The notes under the pieces were generated by a model. That model was not told the DNA's origin, did no database searches, and saw only the letters and a program-made list of their open reading frames with translations. The position numbers and the translations under genes are program-made. A DNA stretch of 28,097 nt, taken from assembly GCA_937927435.1 (NCBI GenBank), contig CALBDW010000144.1, positions 1 to 28,097 on the forward strand, given 5' to 3'. The stretch's first letter is position 1, and every line of letters begins with the position of its first letter. Positions 1-8,426 of the stretch are shown piece by piece. The stretch is from an uncultured Bdellovibrionales bacterium. GTDB lineage: Bacteria; Bdellovibrionota; Bdellovibrionia; Bdellovibrionales; JAMPXM01.

Positions 1-1651
1 CGAGGACGATGATTCGGTCGGCGTGCATGAGGGTCGCCAAGCGATGCGAAACGATGATCACAGCTTGATCGGGATGGCGTGCCCGACCTTCCTTCAAGGC
101 GCCGACGATGGCGCGCTCGGTTTTCGCATCGACCGCGCTCAGGCTGTCATCAAGGAAGAGAACCGGCGAACGGCGGATCAAGGCCCTGGCGATCGTGAGC
201 CGTTGCTTTTGACCACCCGAGAGGTTCACGCCGCGTTCGCCCAAATACGAGGCGTAGCCCTGGGGCATTGAATCGATTTCTTTATCGATGTTGACCACCG
301 ACGTGGCGTCGCGGATCGGTTCGAGGCCCGGAAAGCACTCAAGTCCCAAGGCCACGTTTTCTGAAATCGTGTCGCTGAAAAGAAACGCCTCTTGGGGAAC
401 CGATGAAATCAGCTTCGCCAAAGATTTCCGGGTGAGCCGCTCGATCGGAACACCGTTAATCAGGATCGAATTCGGCGGCGCCGGATACAGGCGGCATAGG
501 AGGCTAAGGAGAGTGGTTTTGCCTGCGCCGACCGGGCCGACGATGCCGATCGTTTCTCCCGCGCGCAAGGTGAAAGACACCTTATGTAAAGCCGGGTTGG
601 CTGCGCCTTCATAGTGGAAGGTGAGGTCGCGCACTTCGAGGCTTTCGAAGTGTTCAAGGTCGGTATCGCCCGTGTCCGGAATATCGGTCTCGGTCGTGAG
701 GAGTTCCGTGATGCGGTCGAAGCTTGCGAGACCTTGTTCGCACATGCTCGCACCCGAGCCTATCGCCGTCATCGGCCACACCATCCTTTTAATGTACTCG
801 TGAAACGCGACGAAAGTGCCCAGCGTGACTTCGGCGCGCATCACTTCGGGCGTGCAGAGCCAGAGGAGGATCACGCTTCCCAGCGTTACCGAAAGTTGCA
901 TCACTGGGTCGAAGGCGGAATCGACGATGGCGAATCGGTTACTCACCTTCTCATAGGCGCGCGAAAGAACGTTAAAGAATGACGTTTGATTGTCCTCTTG
1001 CGCGAAACTTTTGATGGGCCGGATGCCGGCGATGATTTCCTGCGCCTTACCCGACATTTCGGAAAGCCGGTCTTGAGCTTCCCGATATCGTTCGTGGATC
1101 AGCGTTTCCATCTTGCGCATGAAAAACGGCACGAAGGGGAGGATGATGAGCGTTTTCCATGTCCAGCTCCAGGAGAGCCAGATCATAACGGGCACGATCA
1201 TCGCGATGTAGAAGACGGCGTCGAGCAAAATGAGGACGCCGGGACCGATGGCCATCCGGAACGTGTTCACGTCATTAATTATGAGGCTCATCAGTTGGCC
1301 GACCGGCGTCTTGTGGTAAAAAGTCGGCCCCAACGTGCACAGTTTTTCGAAGATCCGGTTGCGCAGATCCTCCGCCACGGAATGCTGGAATTGGCCGAAA
1401 AAGATCCTCCAAAGGTACCGGCAGACGACGTATCCCGCCATGAAGCCGGCATAAGCCAGGACCGCCGTTGTCAGCGCGTGCCCGTCTTGGTTTTCGAGCC
1501 CGTCGATGCCGGCTTTGAGGGCAAGCGGGGTCAATATATCGAAGAGGTTGGTGAAAAATAGCGAAACCACTCCGAGCGCGAACGCTCTCGGGTGTTCTTT
1601 AAAATAATGGATAAAAGGCCGCTTGAAAAAACCGGCTGGAATCTGGCGCAT
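1..1651 (-). CDS. ABC exporter half-transporter, degenerate-site (YheI/BmrC/MdlA-like) subunit, 3' end outside window
   Basis: This reading frame runs off the left edge, so about 550 N-terminal residues are seen and the C-terminus is missing. The N-terminal half holds several hydrophobic membrane helices of an ABC type-1 exporter domain. The nucleotide-binding domain follows with Walker A GPVGAGKTT (about 509-560), Q-loop VPQEAF, signature LSGGQKQR (about 200-220), Walker B VLFLDD, D-loop SAVD and H-loop SHR. The residue after the Walker B aspartate is Asp instead of the catalytic Glu; LDDSLSAVDAKTE is typical of the degenerate-site subunit of heterodimeric exporters such as BmrC/YheI or MdlA. 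The partner half is therefore expected just beyond the left edge. The start chosen is ATG at 1651 (MRQIPAGFF), although its ribosome site is weak. The substrate cannot be told from sequence; drugs or lipids are usual for the family. Confidence 0.9.
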   Translation of the reverse strand, partial: MRQIPAGFFKRPFIHYFKEHPRAFALGVVSLFFTNLFDILTPLALKAGIDGLENQDGHALTTAVLAYAGFMAGYVVCRYLWRIFFGQFQHSVAEDLRNRIFEKLCTLGPTFYHKTPVGQLMSLIINDVNTFRMAIGPGVLILLDAVFYIAMIVPVMIWLSWSWTWKTLIILPFVPFFMRKMETLIHERYREAQDRLSEMSGKAQEIIAGIRPIKSFAQEDNQTSFFNVLSRAYEKVSNRFAIVDSAFDPVMQLSVTLGSVILLWLCTPEVMRAEVTLGTFVAFHEYIKRMVWPMTAIGSGASMCEQGLASFDRITELLTTETDIPDTGDTDLEHFESLEVRDLTFHYEGAANPALHKVSFTLRAGETIGIVGPVGAGKTTLLSLLCRLYPAPPNSILINGVPIERLTRKSLAKLISSVPQEAFLFSDTISENVALGLECFPGLEPIRDATSVVNIDKEIDSMPQGYASYLGERGVNLSGGQKQRLTIARALIRRSPVLFLDDSLSAVDAKTERAIVGALKEGRARHPDQAVIIVSHRLATLMHADRIIVL

Positions 1652-1824
1652 AAAGGGAAGACCAATTTGCCCTATGCGAAGGGGGTGGGCAAGGCTTTGC
1701 TGAAAATCAAGGCTCCGGGCGCTTCTGCCTCAGATTGAAACATCGGGCGCCGGACTAAAGGGCTCGTCCGGGCATCACGATTCCGCCCAGATCTGCCGAT
1801 ACGGAGAGTAAGAGGGAGGAGTGA

Positions 1825-2118
1825 ATGTATTCACAAGACGAAATCCGGAGTCTTCACGGTTTTTTGAAAGCCACCGGCGAAGGGAACCTTAAGAAAATGT
1901 TAGTGGGAGGAGATATGACCGAGACTCACCTTCGCGTTCTTCTGAAAGTGGCCAGGGCGGTGAGCGAAGATGAGTTCGTCTCGCACTTCGAAAGTGATTC
2001 GTTCCCCAAAATTAAGTTCAGTCCGGCCGAAAGCGCGATCAAAGAGAGCTTCTGGCGAGTCTGTGCTCAGGCTTGCACGAAAGTCGGCCTTTTGAGTGAG
2101 GCGAAGAAAGCGGCCTAA
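1825..2118 (+). CDS. Small soluble protein of unknown function, 97 aa
   Basis: I do not recognise a family. The start is well supported: the purine-rich site AGAGGGAGGAG ends a few bases before the ATG at 1825. The protein is mixed alpha-helical in character, begins MYSQDEIRSLHGFLKATGEG, has no signal peptide or membrane segment, and contains two Cys near the C-terminus (VCAQACTK). Its own intrinsic terminator follows within about 25 bases of the stop, so it looks like a single-gene transcript. It is divergent from the ABC exporter at its left. Codon usage matches the neighbouring genes. The gene is probably real because of the strong ribosome site and terminator; no function is assigned. Confidence 0.75.
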   Translation: MYSQDEIRSLHGFLKATGEGNLKKMLVGGDMTETHLRVLLKVARAVSEDEFVSHFESDSFPKIKFSPAESAIKESFWRVCAQACTKVGLLSEAKKAA

Positions 2119-2143
2119 GCATTTGCGACATTTCGATGGCGGG

Positions 2144-2176
2144 AAAAGGCGGGGACGAACCCCGCCTTTTTCTTTT
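2144..2176 (+). terminator. Intrinsic terminator after the 97-aa gene
   Basis: A perfect 11-bp stem pairs AAAAGGCGGGG (2144-2154) with CCCCGCCTTTT (2160-2170) across a 5-base loop. It is followed by a T-rich tail (TCTTTT) and sits 26 bases after the stop at 2118. Confidence 0.9.
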
Positions 2177-2769
2177 CTGATTCATAGCGTTAAAACTTGT
2201 TCGCTTGAATCGCGCGGGCCCTTCTCTTTGAAAGGGGAAGAGAAAGTCATAGTTAGGCTCTGCAGTCAGCCGATTGGGATTCGAGTCGAGATCACTTAGA
2301 GTTTCGGTAGCTGCTGATCAGTGGATTGAGCACGGACCCAGCCTGCGCCAGGCTCGATCTTGGCCCCCCCAATCTGAGCTTGGCACCTCGAAAGTCGGCG
2401 TTGCAGCCGTGCCAGTTAACTCGAGAAGCAGATCTTTGGTGTCGGGCGTGGCGCTTGCCACGCCGGCCCAAAGAACCTTTCGAGCTCCAACTTCCTCTCT
2501 GCACACAAACTCATCAATTCGACCACGCTTGCGAATCTTGATGACAACCAAGTGACAAGGGGGTGACCCTATGTTAACGAGTTCAAGATTGGGCATAAAG
2601 TGGCGGTATCAAGGCGGTTTTCACGTTTTCTTGGCGGTTTGTCCGCAGCCGTCTCCTTGACGGTCAAAAGGCGGCGGAAAACCGAAGAGAGAACTCCGGC
2701 CAAGATCGGCTGGCGCCGAAGTCACGCGAGGCTCATGAATTTGACCAGGTAACGGGGAAGGTGGGGACC
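2177..2769. other. Gene-poor stretch upstream of the nuo operon
   Basis: I see no convincing gene in these roughly 590 bases. Short overlapping frames on both strands at 2274-2596 lack ribosome sites and recognisable products. A perfect 8-bp hairpin lies at 2445-2464 (GGCGTGGC/GCCACGCC, loop GCTT) without a T-run. The right half holds three GGCGGT direct repeats and an 11-base palindrome, described separately, which are more likely to belong to nuo regulation. Confidence 0.5.
2602..2667. promoter_or_regulatory. Spaced GGCGGT repeats and TTGACGGTCAA palindrome upstream of nuoB
   Basis: GGCGGT occurs at 2602, 2613 and 2633, that is 11 and 20 bases apart, close to one and two helical turns. The palindrome TTGACGGTCAA lies at 2657-2667. 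The cluster sits about 100-170 bases before nuoB and could be a regulator-binding region. No clear -35/-10 pair could be fixed, so the role is inferred from position and spacing only. Confidence 0.3.
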
Positions 2770-3330
2770 ATGTCCCAAGCAGTGGAAACATCAAACAGCG
2801 GAATGAGCGGAAAAGAACTTGTTGAGGCATCTCGTTCTTTCGCTTTCACGACGAAACTCGAAGCTATTTTGGCGTGGGGAAGAAAGAACTCCCTTTGGCC
2901 CATGCCTTACGGAACCGCCTGCTGCGGTATCGAGTTTATGTCCGTCATGGGGCCGAAGTATGACATCGCCCGCTTCGGTGCCGAGGTCGTGCGTTTTTCT
3001 CCGCGCCAAGCGGATCTGCTGATCGTTGCGGGAACAATTACCGAAAAAATGGCTCCCATCCTGCTTCATATTTATGAGCAGATGTTGGAACCGAAGTTCG
3101 TCATTTCCATGGGGGCCTGTGCGAGCTCCGGTGGTTTCTACCGTGCTTATCACGTCCTTCAAGGCATCGATCGGATCATTCCGGTGGATGTTTTCGTTCC
3201 GGGATGCCCGCCGGCTCCGGAAGCCGTCATGGACGGCGTCATGGTTCTCCAGCGCATGATCGCCGAAAACCATCCGCGTCCGTGGGTGAAGAACTGGAAA
3301 CGTCCGGCATGGATCAAGCCTGTCGGATGA
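2770..3330 (+). CDS. nuoB: NADH:quinone oxidoreductase subunit B (186 aa)
   Basis: This subunit carries the terminal [4Fe-4S] cluster N2 that passes electrons to quinone in the Q module of complex I. The ligand cysteines are visible: tandem Cys51-Cys52 in PYGTACCGIEFM, Cys117 in SMGACASSGG and Cys146 in VPGCPPAPEA. Length is normal for the family. I chose ATG 2770 over the in-frame GTG at 2761 because GGGGAAGGTGGGG lies just before it. It is the first gene of a collinear nuoB-CD-E-F-G-I operon; the next gene starts 47 bases on. NuoA, which usually precedes nuoB, is absent here. Confidence 0.97.
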   Translation: MSQAVETSNSGMSGKELVEASRSFAFTTKLEAILAWGRKNSLWPMPYGTACCGIEFMSVMGPKYDIARFGAEVVRFSPRQADLLIVAGTITEKMAPILLHIYEQMLEPKFVISMGACASSGGFYRAYHVLQGIDRIIPVDVFVPGCPPAPEAVMDGVMVLQRMIAENHPRPWVKNWKRPAWIKPVG

Positions 3331-3377
3331 ACCGCGGAACCCGTCGATCCGGTATTCAGAGAAGCTGAGGATATAGA

Positions 3378-5084
3378 ATGTCGATGCAGAATCTTGAAAA
3401 TCTCAAAGCAGAGCTCAGCTCCTTCGTGAGCAAAGAACGCTTCGATTCGTTCAAGTTTTACGTCACCCCGGTCGGAGACGACGTACTTGAGGTCCCGAAG
3501 GAAGACATTGTTCCCGTTGTCCGCTTTCTGCGCGAATCAGGGAAGTTCGACTTCCTTATGGACGTTTGCGGCGCCGACTATCTGAACAACATGCAAGGTC
3601 GCCAGAAACGTTTCGACGTCGTTTACCACTTCTTCAGCTCGCGGACCTACCAGCGCCTTCGTGTGAAGGCCCAAGTCGGCGAAAACGAACGGATCGACAG
3701 TATCACGTCCGTGTGGAAGTGCGCGAACTGGTTCGAGCGCGAGACTTACGACATGTTCGGCATCGAGTTCGCGAACCATCCGTACTTGACCCGGCTTCTC
3801 TGTCATCACGAATTCGTCGGGCACCCGTTGCGAAAGGATTACGTGGCCGACCAGCAACAGCATTGCTCGAGCGCTTTGCCGCTCCACTTCCCGCCGGACC
3901 CGAACTGGAATCCGGAAGGGCGCAGTCTCGTGCCGCTGAACATCGGTCCGTCGCACCCGGCGACTCACGGTACGCTCCGGATCATGGCCGAAATCGAGGG
4001 CGAGACGATTGCGCGCGCGAACGTTGAGCTCGGTTATCTGCACCGCTGCTTCGAAAAGATGGCGGAAACTCATCCGTACAACCAGGTCATTCCGTATACC
4101 GACCGGTTGAACTACTGCTCGGCGCCGATGAACAACATCGGCTATTGCAAAACGGTCGAGCGGCTTCTGGGCGTTGAGATTCCGCCCAAAGCGCAAGCGA
4201 TGCGCATTATTCTTGCGGAACTCTCGCGGATCATCGACCACTTCGTCTGCATCGGTGCGAACGCGGTCGACTTGGGAGCGTTGTCGACGTTCTTCTACCT
4301 CTTCACATACCGGGAGATGGTTTACAGCCTCTTCGAGAAACTGTGCGGAGCGAGACTCACGGTTTCTCTCACGCGCGTCGGCGGAATGGCTCAAGACGCG
4401 CCTCCGGGATGGTTCGATGAGGTCTTGGAAGTCTGTAAGAAGATCCGTGCCGGTATCGACGATCTCGAGCGTCTTTTGAGCGGAAACAAAATTTGGATCC
4501 AGAGAACGCAAGGGGTCGGGGCGATCTCTGCGGAAGACGCGATCGCCTGGGGGTACACGGGACCGTGCTTGCGCGCGGCCGGTGTCAACCTCGACCTTCG
4601 CAAAGTTCAACCGTATTACTTCTATGATCAGCTGGATTTCGACGTACCGATCGGTTCCACCGGTGACGTTTACGACCGTTATCTCGTGCGCGTCGCCGAA
4701 ATGCGGGAGTCGCTGAAGATCATCGAACAGGTCGCTAAGAACGTGCCGGAAGGTGATTACACGGTCCGCGATAAGGGCGTCGTGTTGCCGGAGAAGAAAG
4801 ACGTTTACGGGAACATCGAAGGCCTGATGAACCACTTCATGTTGATCATCAAAGGCCTCCGTCCTCCGGTCGGCGAAATTTATGACGTCACCGAAGCCGC
4901 GAACGGCGAACTCGGGTTCTACTTGGTGAGCGACGGATCGGGCCGGCCCTACCGTCTCCACGTACGGCCGCCATGCTTCGCGATTTACCAGTCTTTCCCC
5001 GAGCAAATCACGGGCGGGCTTGTGGCTGACGTGATCGCGATCCTGGGTTCCATGAACTTGATTGGCGGCGAACTCGATCGATGA
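3378..5084 (+). CDS. nuoCD: Fused NADH:quinone oxidoreductase subunit C/D (568 aa)
   Basis: One frame encodes NuoC (30-kDa domain, about residues 1-165) joined to NuoD (49-kDa domain, about 186-568), as in the fused enterobacterial subunit. The NuoC part shows the family block SVWKCANWFERETYDMFGI and HPLRKDY. NuoD carries GPSHPATHG (190-198), whose His lies at the quinone pocket, then IPYTDRLNY and the C-terminal GGELDR. The linker (about 158-185) is short and rich in Gln and Pro. One oddity is ELGYLHRCFEK, with Cys where Gly or another small residue is usual. A GAGGA site lies 8 bases before ATG 3378; a second Met two codons later is possible. The NuoE ribosome site begins at this gene's stop codon. 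Confidence 0.97.
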   Translation: MSMQNLENLKAELSSFVSKERFDSFKFYVTPVGDDVLEVPKEDIVPVVRFLRESGKFDFLMDVCGADYLNNMQGRQKRFDVVYHFFSSRTYQRLRVKAQVGENERIDSITSVWKCANWFERETYDMFGIEFANHPYLTRLLCHHEFVGHPLRKDYVADQQQHCSSALPLHFPPDPNWNPEGRSLVPLNIGPSHPATHGTLRIMAEIEGETIARANVELGYLHRCFEKMAETHPYNQVIPYTDRLNYCSAPMNNIGYCKTVERLLGVEIPPKAQAMRIILAELSRIIDHFVCIGANAVDLGALSTFFYLFTYREMVYSLFEKLCGARLTVSLTRVGGMAQDAPPGWFDEVLEVCKKIRAGIDDLERLLSGNKIWIQRTQGVGAISAEDAIAWGYTGPCLRAAGVNLDLRKVQPYYFYDQLDFDVPIGSTGDVYDRYLVRVAEMRESLKIIEQVAKNVPEGDYTVRDKGVVLPEKKDVYGNIEGLMNHFMLIIKGLRPPVGEIYDVTEAANGELGFYLVSDGSGRPYRLHVRPPCFAIYQSFPEQITGGLVADVIAILGSMNLIGGELDR

Positions 5085-5096
5085 GGAATTAAGACT

Positions 5097-5591
5097 ATGT
5101 TCAAGCTTTCTGAAGAAGGTCTTAACTACGTAAAGAGCGAAATGGCTCGCTATGAGCAAAAACAGTCGGCGATCATCCGCGCTTTATACCGGGCGCAGGA
5201 TGAGAACGGCGGTTGGGTGAGCCCCGAGGTGATTCAGCATCTCTCGGAGGTCATGGATATCCCGGCGTCGCACATCGAAGAGGTCGCGACCTTTTACACG
5301 ATGTTCAACAAGCAGCCGGTGGGGAAATACCACATCCAAGTTTGTTGCACGCTTTCGTGCGCGATGGCCGGCGGTCGTGAGCTGACGGACCTCATGATGA
5401 AGGAAGCCGGTTGCTCGAAACTCGGCGAGACTTCGCCGGATGGGCTTTTCACTTTCAGCAAAGTCGAATGCCTGGGTTCGTGCGGCACGGCTCCGATGCT
5501 GCAAATCAACCGAGAGCCTTACATCGAGAATTTGGACGAACAGAAAGCCATCCAGCTCATCAGAGATCTCCGGGCGAAGGCAGGTAAGTGA
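5097..5591 (+). CDS. nuoE: NADH:quinone oxidoreductase subunit E, [2Fe-2S] N1a (164 aa)
   Basis: This is the 24-kDa thioredoxin-fold subunit of the NADH dehydrogenase module, holding cluster N1a next to the FMN of NuoF. The ligands form Cys83-x4-Cys88 in QVCCTLSC and Cys125-x3-Cys129 in VECLGSCGTAP, the standard family layout. An extra Cys84 stands beside the first ligand. Length is typical. The ribosome site GAGGAAT overlaps the nuoCD stop codon, so the two genes are probably translationally coupled, and nuoF follows at once. Confidence 0.97.
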   Translation: MFKLSEEGLNYVKSEMARYEQKQSAIIRALYRAQDENGGWVSPEVIQHLSEVMDIPASHIEEVATFYTMFNKQPVGKYHIQVCCTLSCAMAGGRELTDLMMKEAGCSKLGETSPDGLFTFSKVECLGSCGTAPMLQINREPYIENLDEQKAIQLIRDLRAKAGK

Positions 5592-5593
5592 TC

Positions 5594-6889
5594 ATGGCCG
5601 AAGTAAAGTACTTGACCGAGCATTACGACAAACCAGAGTACCGCACCCTTGAAGGCTACAAGAAGTACGGCGGTTATGAGCAGCTGGCGCGGGCCCTCAA
5701 AATGGAGCGCCAGAAAATCATCGACGAAGTGAAAGCGTCAGGCTTGCGTGGCCGCGGCGGTGCGGGCTTCCCGACCGGAGTGAAGTGGGGATTTTTGCCG
5801 AATAACGGCGAACCCCGCTACTTGCTTTGCAACGCCGACGAATCCGAGCCGGGAACGTTCAAAGACCGCTTGATGATGGAACGGGCGCCGCACCAGTTGA
5901 TCGAAGGCATGATCATCTCGGCCTACGCGATCGGCGCGCACAAAGCCTACATCTATATTCGCGGTGAATACACGGGCCCAGCGGCGATTCTTGAGCAGGC
6001 GATTCGCGAGGCGCGCGAGGCGGGTTACATCGGAAAGAACATTCTCGGTTCGGGTTTCGATCTCGACCTCGATCTCTTTATCGGCGCCGGCGCTTACATT
6101 TGCGGTGAAGAGACCGGATTGATCTCTTCGCTCGAAGGAACGAAGGGCCAGCCGAAACTTAAGCCGCCGTTCCCGGCGGTTCAGGGATATTTGCGTAAGC
6201 CGACGATCGTGAATAACGTCGAAACGCTGGCTTCGGTGGTGAACATCATCCGCGACGGCGCCGAAGGATACCGCAAGTACGGTACGGAGAAGTCAGCCGG
6301 GACGAAACTCTTCTCGGTGAGCGGTGACGTGCAAAAGCCCGGCACCTACGAAGTTCCGCTGGGCTACAAGCTGATGGATCTCATCAACAACGAATGCGGC
6401 GGCTTAAAGCCCGGGCGCAAGCTCAAGGCCGTGATTCCCGGTGGATCGAGCGCCCCGGTTCTCACCGCCGCCGAATGCGAGAACGCGACGCTCGATTACG
6501 AGTGCATGCAACAGCTCGGCTCGATGCTCGGATCGGGCGCCGTCATCGTGATGGATGACTCGCGCTGCATGGTCGATATCCTCAGTACGATCACGCACTT
6601 CTACCATCACGAGTCATGCGGCCAGTGCACACCTTGTCGTGAAGGCACAGGCTGGATGGAAAAGATCGTGCACGGAATCGTTCATGGCGAAGGAAAACCG
6701 GGCGACATCGATCTGCTTTTAAAGATCGCGAACAATATCAAAGGCCGTACGATCTGCGCGCTTGCGGACGCGGCCGCGTTCCCGGTCATAAGTTTCGTCA
6801 CGAAGTTCCGCGACGAGTTCGAATATTTCATCAAAGAAAAGCGCTCGAAAGTTAAAGGAACGAAGATCTATGCTCCAATGCACCATTAA
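5594..6889 (+). CDS. nuoF: NADH:quinone oxidoreductase subunit F, NADH/FMN/[4Fe-4S] N3 (431 aa)
   Basis: This is the 51-kDa subunit that oxidises NADH and passes electrons from FMN into the cluster chain. The glycine-rich segment GRGGAGFPTG (53-62) and GAGAYICGEETGL (164-176) form the NADH and FMN sites. Cluster N3 ligands are Cys342, Cys345 and Cys348 in ESCGQCTPCRE plus Cys388 in TICALADAA. ATG 5594 (MAEVKYLTEH) lies 3 bases after the nuoE stop; an in-frame GTG at 5588 would overlap that stop and is less likely. The 3' end overlaps nuoG by 20 bases in another frame. Confidence 0.97.
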   Translation: MAEVKYLTEHYDKPEYRTLEGYKKYGGYEQLARALKMERQKIIDEVKASGLRGRGGAGFPTGVKWGFLPNNGEPRYLLCNADESEPGTFKDRLMMERAPHQLIEGMIISAYAIGAHKAYIYIRGEYTGPAAILEQAIREAREAGYIGKNILGSGFDLDLDLFIGAGAYICGEETGLISSLEGTKGQPKLKPPFPAVQGYLRKPTIVNNVETLASVVNIIRDGAEGYRKYGTEKSAGTKLFSVSGDVQKPGTYEVPLGYKLMDLINNECGGLKPGRKLKAVIPGGSSAPVLTAAECENATLDYECMQQLGSMLGSGAVIVMDDSRCMVDILSTITHFYHHESCGQCTPCREGTGWMEKIVHGIVHGEGKPGDIDLLLKIANNIKGRTICALADAAAFPVISFVTKFRDEFEYFIKEKRSKVKGTKIYAPMHH

Positions 6890-8426
6890 CGGCAAAGAGC
6901 TCGAAGTTAAACCCGGAACGACGATCATCGAGGCGATGAAGCTCATCGCCCACGAGGATATCGCTCACTACTGCTGGCACCCCGGCCTGCCGGTCGCGGG
7001 CGTTTGCCGGCTTTGCGTGGTTGAGATCGAGGGCAACCCGAGACTCCAGATCGCTTGCAACACGCAAATCACCGACGGCATGAAAATCACCAACCAGAGC
7101 GAAAAGGTGAAAGAGGCCGTCAAATGGGGACTCGATTTTCATTTGATCAACCATCCGCTGGATTGCCCGATCTGTGACCAAGCCGGCGAGTGCGAACTGC
7201 AGAACCAATACATGAAATTCGGCAAGTACGACTCCGAAATGGCCGAGCCGAAGGTGAAAAAGCACAAAGTCGTCGACTTGGGCCCGAGAGTCGTGCTCGA
7301 TTCCGAGCGCTGCATCCTTTGTTCGCGTTGCGTCCGCTTCACCGATGAAGTGACGAAAACCCACGAGCTTGGAATCTTTAACCGGGGCGACCGCTCGGAA
7401 ATTGGGACTTTCAACGGCCGTCCGCTTGATAACAAGTATTCGCTCAATACTGTCGACATCTGCCCGGTCGGAGCTTTGACGTCGAAAGACTTCCGCTTCC
7501 GTCAGCGCGTTTGGTTCTTGAAAGAGCATCAGACGATCTGCACGGGCTGTTCGACCGGCTGTAATGTGAAGGTCTCCTACAACAAAGAAGGACTCTTCCG
7601 CGTGAAGCCCGTTTACAACGAGCAGGTCAATGGCTATTGGATGTGCGACGAGGGCCGCGACGTTTACAAATACGTTAACAAACCGGCTCGGCTTCTCGAC
7701 GCCTGGATGACGACTGCCGGCCGCGGCGAATGGCTGCATCCGTTGACGGCGGCCAAGAAAGTCGGCGAGTTCCTGCGGGCGCCGGAAAATAAAGGCAAGT
7801 CGGTCGCGCTCGTGCTCACGGGCCAACATACGCTTGAAGAGTACGAGGCTTTGATCTCGTTCTTTAAAAACGAAGTCGGCACTGACCGGATCTTCCACTG
7901 GGTGAACAATCCCGAGTCGATGAACGATTTCGACGGTCTCTTAATCCGCGGGGATAAGAACCCGAACACGAAAGGGCTTCTCGAAACGCTCGAACGCCAC
8001 GGCATTAAGACCGAATGGAAAGAGCTGATCGACGGGCTTTCGACGGGCGCGATCCGGACCGTGGTGGTCGCAGGACCGGAGAACCAGGCGGTTTATCCGG
8101 ACTTCAAGGCGAAAGTGCTTGAGCTTTCGAAAGCTCAAAAACTCGTCTGGCTGACCGCCTGCAAGAACGAGGAGCTCGAGCGGCTCCAAGGCGATGTCAC
8201 ATTGATTCCGCTGAAGACCTACATTGAGAAAGACGGCACGTTCGTGAACTACGCCGGGCTTCGCCAAACGGTGAAGAAGGGCTTGACCGTCGTCGCCAAC
8301 GCGATGTCTTTGGTCGAAGTCGCGGAGGCCTTCAAAGGCGTCGATGTGCGTCCGGAAGAAGCGCCCTTTAAAGTCGGCGTGGGACGGGTCAACAACGAGG
8401 CGACTCTTCAGAGAGGTTCGTTATGA
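6870..8426 (+). CDS. nuoG: NADH:quinone oxidoreductase subunit G, short form with N7 cluster motif (518 aa)
   Basis: This is the iron-sulfur subunit that relays electrons from NuoF toward NuoI. Visible clusters: N1b [2Fe-2S] (Cys35, Cys46, Cys49, Cys63); N5 with a histidine ligand (His95, Cys99, Cys102, Cys108 in HPLDCPICDQAGEC); N4 (Cys148, Cys151, Cys154, Cys198); and a fourth motif C-x2-C-x3-C-x27-C (Cys224, 227, 231, 259) that fits the off-pathway N7 cluster known from some bacterial enzymes such as those of E. coli and Thermus. At 518 residues it is much shorter than the roughly 700-900 usual, because the C-terminal molybdopterin-like domain is reduced to about 250 residues. It overlaps nuoF by 20 bases and nuoI by 4 (ATGA). 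Confidence 0.95.
   Translation: MLQCTINGKELEVKPGTTIIEAMKLIAHEDIAHYCWHPGLPVAGVCRLCVVEIEGNPRLQIACNTQITDGMKITNQSEKVKEAVKWGLDFHLINHPLDCPICDQAGECELQNQYMKFGKYDSEMAEPKVKKHKVVDLGPRVVLDSERCILCSRCVRFTDEVTKTHELGIFNRGDRSEIGTFNGRPLDNKYSLNTVDICPVGALTSKDFRFRQRVWFLKEHQTICTGCSTGCNVKVSYNKEGLFRVKPVYNEQVNGYWMCDEGRDVYKYVNKPARLLDAWMTTAGRGEWLHPLTAAKKVGEFLRAPENKGKSVALVLTGQHTLEEYEALISFFKNEVGTDRIFHWVNNPESMNDFDGLLIRGDKNPNTKGLLETLERHGIKTEWKELIDGLSTGAIRTVVVAGPENQAVYPDFKAKVLELSKAQKLVWLTACKNEELERLQGDVTLIPLKTYIEKDGTFVNYAGLRQTVKKGLTVVANAMSLVEVAEAFKGVDVRPEEAPFKVGVGRVNNEATLQRGSL

Noticed and set aside
2318..2596. 92-codon minus-strand frame upstream of nuoB
   Set aside because: No ribosome site, no family resemblance, and overlapping frames of similar length on both strands; treated as non-coding.
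2735..2752. Five-codon frame (MNLTR) just before nuoB
   Set aside because: Only a weak ribosome site (GCGAGG) and no overlap with the nuoB ribosome site; probably chance.
3537..5159. 540-codon open frame on the minus strand opposite nuoCD/nuoE
   Set aside because: It is antisense to clear NuoCD sequence, its translation is Arg/Val/Asp-rich with no family motif, and no ribosome site is seen; a side effect of GC-rich codon use.
6852..7898. 348-codon open frame on the minus strand opposite nuoG
   Set aside because: Lies wholly over NuoF/NuoG coding sequence and has no recognisable domain.
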